Shown here: positions 13,676-21,353 of the stretch, piece after piece | Numbering within the stretch: the stretch's first letter is position 1 | Layout of the letters: every line of letters starts with the position of its first letter | IMG/VR virus record: IMGVR_UViG_3300047508_000126 | Location: 1 to 61,879 of that record | Length of the DNA: 61,879 bases | DNA from: a virus | Direction: 5' to 3' (one strand) | Notes under the pieces: generated by a model | The model's input: only the letters and a program-made list of their open reading frames with translations | What the model was told of the DNA's origin: nothing | Database searches by the model: none | Position numbers and translations under genes: made by a program

Positions 13676-14292
13676 CGGACATCGCTGATACGGTCGCCGA
13701 GCTCGCCGGCCTCTGGCATGCCCTCGCCGCCGCCCTCGCCCGCGACACCACCAGCACCGACGGCCCCGCAGCACGCACCTGGACAGCCGCAGCCGTCGTC
13801 AACCCCGACGTACTCGCCGCCATCATCACCCTCGACCAGGATGTCCCCGCCGCCGTCGCCAGGGCCTGCGCCGACATCAGCGAACCATGGCGGCATAGGG
13901 ACACCGACGGCTGCCTCCGCCAGCTCCCCAGACTCGCCTCCCGCATGCACGACCTCGGCCACATCAACGCCGAACAGCACCTCACCTGGCAGGCGGGCGG
14001 ATGGCTCCGCATGGTCAAACGCGCCCTCGGCCTCCGCAAACCAGACGTCCCAGTCGGCTATCCCTGCCCGTGGGCTGACAGCCGCCCCGAATGCCACCAG
14101 TACGGCGCGGTGATGCTGTTCATGGCCGGCCGCGACGGGTTCCTCCGCACCGGCCCGGACGGGCCGTGGGTGCAGTGGGTGGACTCCGGCCTGATCTACT
14201 GCACGTCGGACACGTGCGGGGCGTCATGGGGCCCGGCGCAATGGCCAATGCTAGGCCGTCTGCTGAAACAAGCAGCAGGCGAGGCAGCGTAG
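13672..14292 (+). CDS. Hypothetical 206-residue protein
   Basis: ATGA overlap. N-terminal two thirds are helical (TVAELAGLWHALAAALAR; DVLAAIITLDQDVPAAVA), the C-terminal third has CPWADSRPECHQYGAVMLF and YCTSDTCGASWGPAQWPML, four Cys likely holding a metal. This layout is common in Streptomyces mobile elements, with unknown role. Confidence 0.55.
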   Translation: MTDIADTVAELAGLWHALAAALARDTTSTDGPAARTWTAAAVVNPDVLAAIITLDQDVPAAVARACADISEPWRHRDTDGCLRQLPRLASRMHDLGHINAEQHLTWQAGGWLRMVKRALGLRKPDVPVGYPCPWADSRPECHQYGAVMLFMAGRDGFLRTGPDGPWVQWVDSGLIYCTSDTCGASWGPAQWPMLGRLLKQAAGEAA

Positions 14293-14375
14293 TGAATACG
14301 GTAAAATGTACGAATAGGCCCCGGCGACCGTGCGACCGGCCCCGGGGCGTGGCCACACCTGGTAAGAGGTGCAGC

Positions 14376-14915
14376 GTGCCTGATGCTACCCCCGAGTCCT
14401 GGAAGCCGATCGCCGGCTATGAGGGCTTTTACGAAGTCTCCGATCTCGGCCGAGTCCGCAATGTCCGCACGAGCCGCATCATCGCCCAATGCCTCAGGGG
14501 ATACAGCGGGATTACCGGAAGAGGCGTGGGTTATCTCACCGTCAAGCTATGCCGTGACGGGATAGTCAAGCGCTACAAGGTTCACCGGCTAGTCGGCGAG
14601 GCGTTCATCGGCCCGCTGCCGCCCGGCATGCAGACCCGCCATGGTCCGGGCCGGACGCTCGACAACCGGCTCGTCAACCTCTCCTACGGCACGCCACGTG
14701 AGAACATTCACGACCAGATACGCGATGGTGTGGACACCCGTGGCGGCGCTAACGCGCAGGCGAAGCTCACCAATAAGGCCGTCGCCGCTATCCGCGTCCG
14801 CTATGCGGCGGGTGAACTTCAGGATGCGCTGGCCCGCGAGTTCGGCGTCACCCAGACCACGATAAGTCGTGTGATCCGCGGCGCGAGCTGGACCGTAATC
14901 AGGGGAACGCCGTGA
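14376..14915 (+). CDS. NUMOD4-HNH homing endonuclease with C-terminal HTH
   Basis: 179 residues from a GTG with AAGAGG 7 nt upstream; an upstream GTG at 14292 is possible but has no ribosome site. WKPIAGYEGFYEVSDLGRVR is a NUMOD4 DNA-binding motif, YKVHRLVGEAFIGPLP and TLDNRLVNLSYGTPRENIHDQ form the HNH core, and the end (ALAREFGVTQTTISRVIRG) is an HTH typical of phage HNH proteins. A free-standing selfish gene placed between an early gene and the methyltransferase. Confidence 0.85.
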   Translation: MPDATPESWKPIAGYEGFYEVSDLGRVRNVRTSRIIAQCLRGYSGITGRGVGYLTVKLCRDGIVKRYKVHRLVGEAFIGPLPPGMQTRHGPGRTLDNRLVNLSYGTPRENIHDQIRDGVDTRGGANAQAKLTNKAVAAIRVRYAAGELQDALAREFGVTQTTISRVIRGASWTVIRGTP

Positions 14916-15676
14916 CCGATCCGTACTACGCCGACGAGCGCGTGACCCTCTACCACGGCGACATGCTGGAAACGCCGATTCCGGCCCTGGCCGATGCATT
15001 CATCGCCGATCCGCCATACTCCCGCGCTGGCGCTCTGCACACCGGCCGCATGAACAGCCAAGCCGACCTAGTCGGCTCCGATCAGTTCTGGCTGCACTGG
15101 TTCAACGCCGCAGCGAAGAGAATCACCGACCGGACTAGGCCCGACGGGCACGGATTCATCTTCACCGACTACCGCACGGTCGCACTGGTCGAACGCGCAT
15201 TCCTGGCCGCTGGCGCGGGCTGGTACGTCTCCCAGTGCCTTGTCTGGGACCGTGAGTCGATCGGCATGGGCTCACCGTTCCGCGCGTCCCACGAACTGAT
15301 CGCTTTCATCCGGGGGCCTAAGTTCGAATGGAAAGGCAAGCGCGACATGGGCAACGTCATCCGCTGCCGCTGGCCGTACCTCGCCCACGAGAACCACGAG
15401 GCGGAGAAGCCGGTGCCGCTACTGGAACGCTTGGCCGAGACGACTCCTGCCGGGGCGCTGATCCTTGACCCCTTCGCCGGGTCGGGGTCAACCCTCGTCG
15501 CGGCGCGGAACCTCGGCCGCCGTGCTCTCGGCGTTGAGCTTGAGGAACGCTATTGCGAGGTCGCCGTGCGGCGTCTCTCGCAGTCAACCCTCGGCGAGAC
15601 CGCCCCAGCGCCGGAGGTGGCCATGCCGGTCACGCCGACCACGTTTGACCTGTTCAATGATGACGATGCCGCATGA
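14912..15676 (+). CDS. DNA methyltransferase (DPPY type, N6-adenine or N4-cytosine)
   Basis: 254 residues, GTGA overlap with the HNH gene. Motif IV (DPPY, residues 33-36) precedes motif I (DPFAGSGST, residues 186-194), the beta-class order of type II-like methyltransferases. The SAM-binding FAGSGST and catalytic DPPY are intact. No cognate restriction gene is nearby, so it is an orphan enzyme, probably protecting phage DNA from host restriction or marking it. Target site cannot be read from sequence. Confidence 0.88.
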   Translation: MTDPYYADERVTLYHGDMLETPIPALADAFIADPPYSRAGALHTGRMNSQADLVGSDQFWLHWFNAAAKRITDRTRPDGHGFIFTDYRTVALVERAFLAAGAGWYVSQCLVWDRESIGMGSPFRASHELIAFIRGPKFEWKGKRDMGNVIRCRWPYLAHENHEAEKPVPLLERLAETTPAGALILDPFAGSGSTLVAARNLGRRALGVELEERYCEVAVRRLSQSTLGETAPAPEVAMPVTPTTFDLFNDDDAA

Positions 15677-15718
15677 ACGATTCCCGCACCATGAGCCGCC
15701 TGCGGCACCATAGACGCC

Positions 15719-15931
15719 ATGCCGCACCTGGCCGACACCCAGGCCATCGCCTACATGCTCAAACGCAAACCCGCCACCATCCGCACCTGGGCGTTCCGCT
15801 ACCCCGACCTCATGCCACGCAGAGGCACCGGCAAACACCACAGAGCCCTCTACGACGTTGAAGAAGCCGAACTCATCGCCGCCCTCATCGACCACCATGG
15901 TGGGAACACGCGCCGAACTGTGCAACACTGA
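15719..15931 (+). CDS. MerR/HTH_17-like DNA-binding protein
   Basis: 70 residues. ADTQAIAYMLKRKPATIRTW, then AFRYPDLMPRRGTGKHHRALYDVEEAELIA, is a winged HTH of the type that reads a short operator. No ribosome site is obvious. A regulator of the following small genes or of the late region is possible. Confidence 0.6.
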   Translation: MPHLADTQAIAYMLKRKPATIRTWAFRYPDLMPRRGTGKHHRALYDVEEAELIAALIDHHGGNTRRTVQH

Positions 15932-15974
15932 AAGTCCGCGCGGTAGCCTGCCCGGAAACGGAAGGAACCGCCCG

Positions 15975-16109
15975 ATGCTCACCGTCCACGGCCTCATGAT
16001 CGAGAACGCACCCGCGGACATCGACCTCAACGGTGCCATAGTCGAACTCCGCGTCGACGGCGACCTGTTCATCGCTGAGATCCGCATCCCCGGCCCCCCA
16101 GCACCCTGA
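15975..16109 (+). CDS. Hypothetical 44-residue protein
   Basis: AAGGAACCGCCCG precedes the ATG. The peptide alternates beta strands (LTVHGLMIEN, AIVELRVDGDLFIAEIRI). Function unknown. Confidence 0.5.
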   Translation: MLTVHGLMIENAPADIDLNGAIVELRVDGDLFIAEIRIPGPPAP

Positions 16110-16112
16110 CCC

Positions 16113-16286
16113 ATGGCTGACCCGCTAACCGTGGCCTGCCCCCACTGCGGCCAACTGGCCGGTCAGCGGTGCGCATCCCTGTCCGACTGGGCACGCCAGC
16201 CGCACCGCGACCGCATCAAAGCAGCTGAGGCGCTCGACGCGTACCAGGAAGCGTCCAACGAGATCCACTACCTGACCGGAGACTGA
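16113..16286 (+). CDS. Zinc-finger mini-protein
   Basis: 57 residues. ACPHCGQLAGQRC, then WARQPHRDRIKAAEALDAY, is a common phage motif: two Cys pairs and a His held by a helix that carries basic residues. Likely binds DNA or a host RNA-polymerase partner; unproven. Confidence 0.6.
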   Translation: MADPLTVACPHCGQLAGQRCASLSDWARQPHRDRIKAAEALDAYQEASNEIHYLTGD

Positions 16287-16305
16287 CCATGGGAGGCGAC
16301 GACCG

Positions 16306-16398
16306 ATGCCGCGCTGGCTGATCTTCCTCATCGCCATCCTCGTCATCCTGCTCATCGCCGTGATCATCGTCGAGCACACCCACTTCGGCATCCACTGA
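16306..16398 (+). CDS. 30-residue single-pass membrane peptide
   Basis: GGGAGG lies 10 nt upstream. MPRW, then an unbroken hydrophobic helix LIFLIAILVILLIAVIIV, then EHTHFGIH. Very short membrane peptides are frequent in phages and may affect membrane enzymes or lysis timing. Confidence 0.5.
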   Translation: MPRWLIFLIAILVILLIAVIIVEHTHFGIH

Positions 16399-16400
16399 CC

Positions 16401-16550
16401 ATGGCCGGATGCAGTGCGACCATCCGATACACCGGGGGCCCGCCGTTCACATGCACCCTGACGGCCGGGCATAAAGGCCCGCACTGGGCCGCCGAAGCCC
16501 CGTTGAGCTGGACGTGCAGCGTCGCGGTCGTCCAGCCCCGGAAGTGGTGA
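16401..16550 (+). CDS. Hypothetical 49-residue protein
   Basis: ATG 2 nt after the previous stop. Cys at residues 4, 18 and 39 and GHKGPHW suggest a small metal site, similar to short phage proteins that begin AGCSATIRYTGG and FTCTLTAGHKGPH. Function unknown. Confidence 0.5.
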   Translation: MAGCSATIRYTGGPPFTCTLTAGHKGPHWAAEAPLSWTCSVAVVQPRKW

Positions 16551-16552
16551 CC

Positions 16553-16843
16553 ATGCGCGTACCCCGGGGCAAGACAGCAGCCCGGGGATACGGCGGCCCC
16601 CACGCACGCCTCAGAGCCCAGTGGAAACCCACCGTAGACGCAGGCCAGGCCATCTGCCACGCCGCCATCTGCCTCCACCCCACCCGCTGGATCCAGCCAG
16701 GCACACCATGGCACCTCGGCCACACACCCGACCGCACCGCATGGACCGGCCCCGAACACGCCCTCTGCAATGACGCCGACGGTGGCAGGCGCTCCCGCAT
16801 GCAAGGCAGGCAGCGGCCATGGCAGACATCACGCGCATGGTGA
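16553..16843 (+). CDS. Small HNH endonuclease
   Basis: 96 residues. TAARGYGGPHARLRAQWKPTV, then ICHAAICLHPTRWIQP, WHLGHTPDRTAWTGPEHALC and NDADGGRR, match the phage HNH family that often sits beside terminase and cos. It is a shorter relative of the C-terminal part of the HNH at 17249-17881; the two flank a 405-nt repeat-rich noncoding stretch. Confidence 0.8.
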   Translation: MRVPRGKTAARGYGGPHARLRAQWKPTVDAGQAICHAAICLHPTRWIQPGTPWHLGHTPDRTAWTGPEHALCNDADGGRRSRMQGRQRPWQTSRAW

Positions 16844-16915
16844 CCAGGCCGCAGGTAATGGCGAGGCAGTAACCATCACAAGCCATGCATGCATAGTCAT
16901 GCATGATCATTAACA

Positions 16916-16933
16916 GATCATGATCATGATCAT
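16916..16933. repeat. Three tandem GATCAT units in an AT-rich block
   Basis: GATCAT repeats at 16916, 16922 and 16928, with a further copy at 16905-16910 and an ATGCATGCAT run just upstream. Strikingly AT-rich for this genome, so it may melt easily. Confidence 0.85.
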
Positions 16934-16972
16934 GAACGATTCAAGATCACGAACGGTCAAAGCCAGACCGCG

Positions 16973-17006
16973 ACGGCTGACCACCCGCCACGGCTGACCA
17001 CCCGCC
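16973..17006. repeat. Tandem 17-bp direct repeat
   Basis: ACGGCTGACCACCCGCC occurs twice without a gap (16973-16989 and 16990-17006). Candidate protein-binding site in the packaging or origin region. Confidence 0.85.
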
Positions 17007-17083
17007 GGATGGTCGATGGTCAGCCCAACCACCCCAAGCAGGCATCGCCGCAGGTCAGGCGGGTAGGGGGGCGGGGTCACGAC

Positions 17084-17096
17084 GTCACAGTGTGAC
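17084..17096. promoter_or_regulatory. Palindrome GTCACAGTGTGAC, candidate repressor operator
   Basis: A perfect 6-1-6 palindrome. Its TCACAGTGTGA core is identical to the centre of the palindrome at 6629-6643 in the immunity region, so the same repressor may also silence the late region. Confidence 0.5.
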
Positions 17097-17123
17097 CACA
17101 TGACCCACACGGTCATCTCGATA

Positions 17124-17158
17124 TTTACTCGCCGGTAGATTTTCGGGGTGCGAGTAAA
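17124..17158. repeat. Inverted repeat with 9-bp arms
   Basis: TTTACTCGC (17124-17132) and GCGAGTAAA (17150-17158) around a 17-nt loop containing ATTTTC. TTGACG starts right after at 17160, so this may be an operator next to the late promoter, or a structured cos element. Confidence 0.6.
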
Positions 17159-17172
17159 CTTGACGTGACAGT

Positions 17173-17191
17173 CCGCGGTTGATCACCGCGG
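17173..17191. repeat. Inverted repeat CCGCGGT / ACCGCGG
   Basis: A 7-bp perfect stem (17173-17179 and 17185-17191) around TGATC, 16 nt before the hairpin that covers the HNH ribosome site. Confidence 0.6.
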
Positions 17192-17207
17192 GTTAGGCGG
17201 CGCTCGT

Positions 17208-17243
17208 CTCCTGGAGAGCGGGCGCTGCCGCCATCTCCAGGAG
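17208..17243 (+). promoter_or_regulatory. Hairpin sequestering the Shine-Dalgarno of the HNH gene
   Basis: CTCCTGGAGA (17208-17217) is the exact reverse complement of TCTCCAGGAG (17234-17243), which contains most of the AGGAGG ribosome site (17239-17244) of the gene at 17249. Folding would block initiation until the helix opens. Confidence 0.6.
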
Positions 17244-17248
17244 GTTTC

Positions 17249-17881
17249 ATGCGCGGAGTCTGCGAGTCGTGCGGTGCTGCGACCAGCAACGAGGGAAGAG
17301 TCCTGTGCTGCAGGTGCAATCCATCGGACCGCGAGACGCCGCTGCCGCCTGGCTATATCGCGCCGAGCAGGCGCGGCACCTGCTCGCGGTGCGGGAAGAC
17401 CATTCAGCTCTGCCCAACCTCGGCTGCGGAGCCTGTGTGTCAGCCGTGCCGGCGAGAGATGCGGCCACAGCCCCAGCCGAGATCCTGTGAGTTGTGCGAG
17501 AGGATCTACACTCCCGGCGTGAGAGCGGACTCCCTGCCGCAGCAGCGATTCTGCTCGGCCTCTTGCGCGTGGGCGTGGAAGAACGGCGCGCGGCCTCCGT
17601 ATATCCGGGTAAAGCGGAAGAGGTCGTACGGCAAGAAAGCCAAGACGGTAGCCCGCGGTTATGGCGCACGTCACCAGGCCGAGCGGCAACGCCTCCTTAT
17701 GTTGTGGCAGCCAGGCGACCCGTGTGCCCGCTGCGGCCTGCCGATGTGGGGACCGTCGTCCATGATGGACCTCGGTCATACCGCTGACAGGTCGGGCTGG
17801 ACCGGGCTAGAGCACGCCTTGTGCAACCGCAGTGAAGCCGGCCGCCGGGGCAATCCCAAGCGATCAGGGGCCGTCGTGTGA
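17249..17881 (+). CDS. HNH endonuclease with N-terminal zinc ribbons, packaging-associated
   Basis: 210 residues. Residues 1-115 hold four Cys-rich groups (CESCGAA, CCRCNPS, CSRCGKT with CQPC, CELCERI with FCSASC), i.e. zinc ribbons. Residues about 130-205 are the HNH: ARGYGARHQAERQRLL, CARCGLPM, MDLGHTADRSGWTGLEHALC, N, EAGRRG. HNH proteins directly before terminase small subunits act with terminase in cos cleavage in several HK97-like phages, which is the likely role here. GTGA overlap with the small subunit. Translation may be held back by the hairpin upstream. Confidence 0.85.
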   Translation: MRGVCESCGAATSNEGRVLCCRCNPSDRETPLPPGYIAPSRRGTCSRCGKTIQLCPTSAAEPVCQPCRREMRPQPQPRSCELCERIYTPGVRADSLPQQRFCSASCAWAWKNGARPPYIRVKRKRSYGKKAKTVARGYGARHQAERQRLLMLWQPGDPCARCGLPMWGPSSMMDLGHTADRSGWTGLEHALCNRSEAGRRGNPKRSGAVV

Positions 17882-18126
17882 GGACCACGAACCGGGGTCA
17901 GCTCGAGCAGACGCTGAAGGAGCTGCGCCGCCAGGAGCGCATCGGGAAGATCGACGCGGCGGCCGTGCAGGCGGTCCGGTCGATGGCCGCCGCGCTGGAC
18001 GGCGACCCGGTGAACGCGGCGCTGTGGCGGCAGTACCGGGAGGCGCTGAGGGAGCTGACGGCGGATGACGATCACGGCTCCGTCGACTCGGCTCTTGCCG
18101 ACCTGTTCGCCGAAGTGGGCGACTAG
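17878..18126 (+). CDS. Terminase small subunit (putative)
   Basis: 82 residues, GTG in GTGA overlap with the HNH gene and a 62-nt overlap with the large subunit. Entirely helical, with a basic N-terminus (LEQTLKELRRQERIGKIDAA) and an acidic end. The length and position match the small helical proteins that precede HK97-like terminases in actinophages. Homology is not visible by motif, so the call rests on position. Confidence 0.65.
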   Translation: MRTTNRGQLEQTLKELRRQERIGKIDAAAVQAVRSMAAALDGDPVNAALWRQYREALRELTADDDHGSVDSALADLFAEVGD

Positions 18127-19651
18127 GCGCACCGGCCGGGAGTCGTTCGGCGGTGAGCTGGCGAAGATCGCGGCCAAGCTCGGGCAGCCGTTCATGCCGT
18201 GGCAGGGTGATGCGGCGATGGTCGGCTGCGAGATCGACGACGAGACTGGCCTTCCGGCGTACCGCAAGGTGATCATCACGGTACCCAGGCAGCAGGGGAA
18301 GACCACGCTGTACGTGTCGTGGCAGCTGGACCGGTGCCTGTCTCCGCGGTGGGCGCAGCCGCAGCGGTCGGTGTTCACCGCGCAGTCGGGTAAGGACGCG
18401 CGGGACAAGTGGATGGACGAGATTTTCCCGCTGATCCGCCGGTCCCGGGCGCTGAAACCGGGTGCGGGCCTGACAGCCCGGATTTACGAGGGCATGGGGA
18501 ACGAGTACATCAAGTTCACGAACGGGTCGCTGATCCGGCTGCTGTCCACCTCGTCATCGTCGGGGCATTCCAAGACGCTGCATCAGGCGGTGCTGGATGA
18601 GATCTGGCATGACCAGGACAGCCGGCGGGAGCAGGGGCTGGGGCCGTCGATGCTGACGATCGCGGATGCGCAGGTGCTGATGTGCTCGACGGCGGGGACG
18701 GACGCGTCGGTGGTCCTGGACCGGTACATGGAGCTGGGCCGGGCGGCTGTGCAGGCGGATTCGGGGAGCGGGATCGCGTATATCGAGTATTCGGCGCCGG
18801 ACGGGTGGGATCCGGCTGATGAGGATTCGTATTTCGGGTTCATGCCGGCGTTGTGCCCGGCTCCGCCGTGCCGCTGCGGCGGGGGGAAGTGGCGGCACAC
18901 GATCACGATGGACGCGATCCGCAGTGAGCGGGCGTCGATGGAGCCGGCGGAGTTCGCGCGGGCGTACGGGAACGTCCCGGACCGGTCGGGGCAGCGGGCG
19001 AGCATGATGTCAGGCGGGTGGGCGGCCCGCGCCGACCCGTCGTCGCAGATCAGCGGGCCGGTGGCGCTGGCGTTCGCGGTGGCGTCGGATGAGTCGCCGT
19101 GGGCGGGTGCCACGTCGATCGCCGTGTCCGGGCGGCGGGCTGACGGGCTGGGGCATGGTGAGCTGACGGAGCCGCCCCGGGCGGGGACGGCGGGGCTGGT
19201 GGACCGGCTGGTGGAGCTGGCCGGCCGGCATGACGCGTGCGTGCTGGTGATGAACGGGGCCGGCGCGGCTGCCGCGTTCGGCAAGGAGCTGCTCGAGCGC
19301 GGGTTCGCGGTGGTGGCGCCGGGGAAGGACCCGCCGCCGGGGAAGCGGCGGCTGCAGGTCGTGGGGGCGCGGGAGTACGCCCAGGGCTGCGGGGCGCTGG
19401 TGCAGGACGTGGGCAACGACCGGTGGCGTCACCTTGGCCAGGAGCCCCTGGATAAGGCTGTGGCGGGTGCGCGGACGCGGCCGCTGGCCGATGCGTGGGC
19501 GTGGTCGTGGCGGGGTGCCAAGGCCGATATAGGCCCGCTCGAGGCGGTCACCCTGGCCCGGCACGGGTTCATGACCCACGGGACGACCCCGCCAGCACCG
19601 TTTTTCGGATCGTGGCGCTTAGGAAGGTCTCACATTGACGTCTGTCACTGA
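18065..19651 (+). CDS. Terminase large subunit
   Basis: 528 residues. The ATG at 18065 is preceded by AGGGAGC and gives the LPTCSPKWATRR opening that this family shows before its MPWQ box (residues 44-47). Walker A is VPRQQGKT (73-80), the Walker B and catalytic acid are AVLDE (175-179), and a C-terminal RNase H-like nuclease follows with Asp-containing strands (AVASDESPW and CVLVMNGAG). The ATPase and nuclease drive DNA packaging at the portal. Length is normal. Confidence 0.93.
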   Translation: MTITAPSTRLLPTCSPKWATRRTGRESFGGELAKIAAKLGQPFMPWQGDAAMVGCEIDDETGLPAYRKVIITVPRQQGKTTLYVSWQLDRCLSPRWAQPQRSVFTAQSGKDARDKWMDEIFPLIRRSRALKPGAGLTARIYEGMGNEYIKFTNGSLIRLLSTSSSSGHSKTLHQAVLDEIWHDQDSRREQGLGPSMLTIADAQVLMCSTAGTDASVVLDRYMELGRAAVQADSGSGIAYIEYSAPDGWDPADEDSYFGFMPALCPAPPCRCGGGKWRHTITMDAIRSERASMEPAEFARAYGNVPDRSGQRASMMSGGWAARADPSSQISGPVALAFAVASDESPWAGATSIAVSGRRADGLGHGELTEPPRAGTAGLVDRLVELAGRHDACVLVMNGAGAAAAFGKELLERGFAVVAPGKDPPPGKRRLQVVGAREYAQGCGALVQDVGNDRWRHLGQEPLDKAVAGARTRPLADAWAWSWRGAKADIGPLEAVTLARHGFMTHGTTPPAPFFGSWRLGRSHIDVCH

Positions 19652-19856
19652 GCGCATCCCCCTGGACCGCATCGAGGCGCGGGCGAGGCGGGCGCATCCC
19701 GGCCGCGTGCTGCTCACCGCGATCGCCGCGGTCCTGTTCGCCCTCGGCTGGCTCGCATTCAAACTCTGCGCGGTCGCGTGGCTCGCCGCCGCCTGGTGCG
19801 GTTCCGCGGTCATTGAAGGCTGGCAGCAGGCCCGCACCGGGCAGGAAGCACCCTAA
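19635..19856 (+). CDS. Small membrane protein between terminase and portal
   Basis: 73 residues from a TTG with AGGAAGG 7 nt upstream. A hydrophobic stretch (VLLTAIAAVLFALGWLAFKL and AVAWLAAAWCGSAVI) spans the membrane once or twice. Proteins of this kind occupy the same slot in many actinophages and may help DNA entry or exclusion; function unproven. Confidence 0.65.
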   Translation: MTSVTERIPLDRIEARARRAHPGRVLLTAIAAVLFALGWLAFKLCAVAWLAAAWCGSAVIEGWQQARTGQEAP

Positions 19857-19877
19857 AACGGTCGAGGGAGGCCATCT

Positions 19878-21353
19878 ATGGGCGTCCTCGACCGGGTAAA
19901 CGCCCGCGCCGCACGCCGCGGCCGGGGTGACGAGTCCCGGTACTCGATCGACACGTGGATCAGTGATTTCCTGATCCCGTCGGGCGGCCAGTTCACCTAC
20001 GGGAACTCGAGCTACCCGTTCGGGCTGGGTCAGCAGTCCCTAGCGGGGAACCGGGCGGCGGAGATCGCGAACAGCCTCCCGGGGTACCGTGCGGCGCTGC
20101 AATCCTGCCCGCCGGCGTTCGCCGCGCAGATGGTCCGCGCCCTGGTCCTGTCCCAGGCCCGGTTTACGTTCAGGAACCCGCCGTGGCACCCGACGAAGCC
20201 GCGGCGGACGTTCGGCAACCCCGACCTGGGGCTGCTCGAGAGGCCGTGGACGAACGGGACGACCGGGGAGCTGGTCAGCCGGGCGGAGTGGCATGCCGGG
20301 CTGGCGGGGAACGCGTTCGTGTACCGGCAGGCGCAGCGGCTGCGGCTGCTGCGCCCCGACTGGACCGCGATCATCTACGGGTCGCAGTCGGAGCCGGAGT
20401 GGCCGTCGGGGGCTTTGGATGCGGAGCTGCTCGGCTACGTGTACGCGAACCGGGGCATCGGGGTGGGGAAACCCGAGTTCCTGCTGCCGAAAGACGTTGC
20501 CCACTGGGCTCCGCTGCCTGACCCGGAGATGACGGGTCTCGGGATGTCGTGGCTGACCCCGGCGATCCGCGAAATGCAGGGTGACCGGCTCGCGAGCGAG
20601 CACAAGATCCGTTTCTTCGAGAACGGGGCGACGCCGAACCTGGTGGTGAAGGGGATCCCGGCGCTAGACCGGCCGGTGTTCGAGCAGCTGGTGAACGACA
20701 TGGAGGAACGCCACGCGGGCGTATCCAACGCCTATCGCACCCTGTACCTGACGGCGGGCGCGGATGCCAGCGTGATCGGCAGCAATATGGCGGAGCTGGA
20801 CCTGAAGGCGGTTCAGGGGACGAACGAGACGCGGCTGTCGGTGCTGTCGCGGGTCCCGGCGGCGCTCTTGGGCATATCTGAGGGGCTGAGCGGCAGTTCA
20901 CTGAATGCCGGTAACTTCTCCGCGGCGCGGCGGAACTTCGCCGACACGTGGGTGTACCCGACATTGCAGGACCTGGCGAACTCCCTGGCCGCGGTGGTGA
21001 CCGTCCCGGCTGACGCGGAACTGTGGTTCGACCCGGCCGACATGCCCATTTTGCGTGAGGACGCGAAGGATGCCGCTGATATCGAGGCGGTGAAGGCGTC
21101 GACGATCAACAGTTACCTGCGGGAGGGGTTTACCGCGGAGTCGGCTATCGCGGCGGTCCGCGGGCAGGACGTCTCGCTCTTGCGGCACACGGGTTTGATC
21201 AGCGTTCAGCTTCAGCCGCCGGGGACGGTGCTGCCGGGCGGGGCCCCCGCGGCGCTGCCGCCAGGTAATGGCACGGTGCCCCCGGCTAAGCCGAAGCCGC
21301 CCCCGCCGGCGGTACCGGCAGCTAACGGCGCAGGAGGAACAGGCGATGGCTGA
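19878..21353 (+). CDS. Portal protein (HK97-like)
   Basis: 491 residues, with GAGGGAGG before the ATG. Typical elements: an N-terminal segment with SYPFGL, the conserved middle LAGNAFVYRQAQRLRLLRPDW, LLPKDVAHWAPLPDPEMTGLGMSWL, and the RVPAALLGISEGLSGSSLNAGNF region near residue 330. A Pro-rich tail ends the protein. It forms the dodecameric DNA channel at one capsid vertex. Overlaps the protease gene by 8 nt. Confidence 0.93.
   Translation: MGVLDRVNARAARRGRGDESRYSIDTWISDFLIPSGGQFTYGNSSYPFGLGQQSLAGNRAAEIANSLPGYRAALQSCPPAFAAQMVRALVLSQARFTFRNPPWHPTKPRRTFGNPDLGLLERPWTNGTTGELVSRAEWHAGLAGNAFVYRQAQRLRLLRPDWTAIIYGSQSEPEWPSGALDAELLGYVYANRGIGVGKPEFLLPKDVAHWAPLPDPEMTGLGMSWLTPAIREMQGDRLASEHKIRFFENGATPNLVVKGIPALDRPVFEQLVNDMEERHAGVSNAYRTLYLTAGADASVIGSNMAELDLKAVQGTNETRLSVLSRVPAALLGISEGLSGSSLNAGNFSAARRNFADTWVYPTLQDLANSLAAVVTVPADAELWFDPADMPILREDAKDAADIEAVKASTINSYLREGFTAESAIAAVRGQDVSLLRHTGLISVQLQPPGTVLPGGAPAALPPGNGTVPPAKPKPPPPAVPAANGAGGTGDG

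Larger units (their letters stand above)
16844..17248. other. Repeat-rich noncoding region before the packaging genes (candidate cos or origin)
   Basis: 405 nt without a gene. It holds an AT-rich block (16881-16945) with overlapping GATCAT and ATGCAT palindromes, a tandem 17-bp repeat (16973-17006), the palindrome GTCACAGTGTGAC (17084-17096), two stem-loops (17124-17158 and 17173-17191) and a hairpin over the ribosome site of the next gene. It lies between two HNH genes and upstream of terminase, the usual place of cos and packaging signals. Confidence 0.55.

Noticed and set aside
18409-18600. Internal plus-strand frame within the terminase gene
   Set aside because: Out of frame with strong terminase motifs; shadow.
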